13,113 nucleotides of DNA from CBDCWA01 sp046048295 (GTDB lineage: Bacteria > Pseudomonadota > Alphaproteobacteria > Rhizobiales > Hyphomicrobiaceae), in contig JBJOGJ010000101.1 in the NCBI GenBank assembly GCA_046048295.1, positions 1-13,113 of the forward strand. The letters are read 5' to 3'. A program made the translations under genes and the position numbers. The stretch's first letter is position 1. Every line of letters starts with the position of its first letter. Of this stretch, positions 13,037 through 13,113 are shown one piece after another. The notes under the pieces were generated by a model. That model saw only the letters and a list, made by a program, of their open reading frames with translations, had not been told where the DNA came from and searched no databases.

Positions 13037-13113
13037 ATGAACAGCAGCAGATCCGATGCGCGGCCACCTCGCGCAGCCCAGAAGCCGTTTTCGGCGACGT
13101 GGCATGGGCGGGA
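13037..13113 (+). CDS. Possible start of a further gene, cut by the window edge
   Basis: An ATG at 13037 opens a frame that stays open to the end of the window (25 codons). It encodes a basic, Ser/Pro/Arg-rich N-terminus (MNSSRSDARPPRAAQKPFSA followed by TWHGR). The upstream sequence (CAGAG) is only a weak ribosome site. The product is not recognisable from so few residues. Position and strand fit a gene following msrB, but the frame could also be chance. Confidence 0.35.
   Translation, partial: MNSSRSDARPPRAAQKPFSATWHGR

Overview
The window looks like chromosomal DNA of a GC-rich alphaproteobacterium, most probably a member of the Hyphomicrobiales (Rhizobiales). The reasons are a MucR/Ros-type regulator, DUF1491 and DUF6456 proteins, a free-standing DnaA domain IV protein, a stand-alone SufE, a class I PHA synthase, and CtrA- and CcrM-type sites (TTAA-N7-TTAA and GANTC). 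No tRNA, rRNA, insertion sequence, CRISPR array or phage gene is visible. I count 14 well supported or probable genes, one less certain conserved ORF (11407-11949), and a possible gene start at the right edge.

Left part (1-4300): the C-terminal part of PhaC (+) enters from the left edge. Convergent to it is a gene for a TctC/Bug-type periplasmic substrate-binding protein (-), which ends in a clear intrinsic terminator. Upstream of that is a two-gene minus-strand unit: a YcgN-family cysteine-cluster protein followed by an O-acetylhomoserine sulfhydrylase (MetY type).

Middle part (4300-8140): a complete class A penicillin-binding protein (+) is followed, with overlaps, by two small membrane-anchored proteins of the DUF1214 and DUF1254 types. 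They look like one envelope operon. A 61-aa conserved-looking hypothetical gene faces it on the minus strand. Its upstream region holds a perfect TTAA-N7-TTAA motif and two GANTC sites, which suggests cell-cycle control.

Right part (8330-12190): a peptidoglycan-binding-like membrane protein and a DUF1491 protein (-); sufE (+), divergent from them across a region with a second CtrA-like site; then a coupled minus-strand pair, a 155-aa DnaA domain IV-only protein and a DUF6456 protein. Upstream of that pair is a perfect 15-bp inverted repeat whose arms carry a DnaA-box-like core (TTATCCCC). An unrecognised plus-strand ORF follows and runs convergently into the 3' end of mucR, overlapping it by 167 bp.

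Right edge (12190-13113): mucR (-) and msrB (+) diverge from a 369-bp gap that contains a 10-bp direct repeat, and another reading frame may begin at 13037.

The most interesting theme is DNA-level cell-cycle circuitry: CtrA/CcrM-like sites on an unnamed 61-aa gene and on an envelope gene, a DnaA-like DNA-binding protein without an ATPase next to DnaA-box-like inverted repeats, and MucR a few hundred bases away. The operon, regulatory and binding statements are inferences from sequence and family knowledge; no database search was possible.
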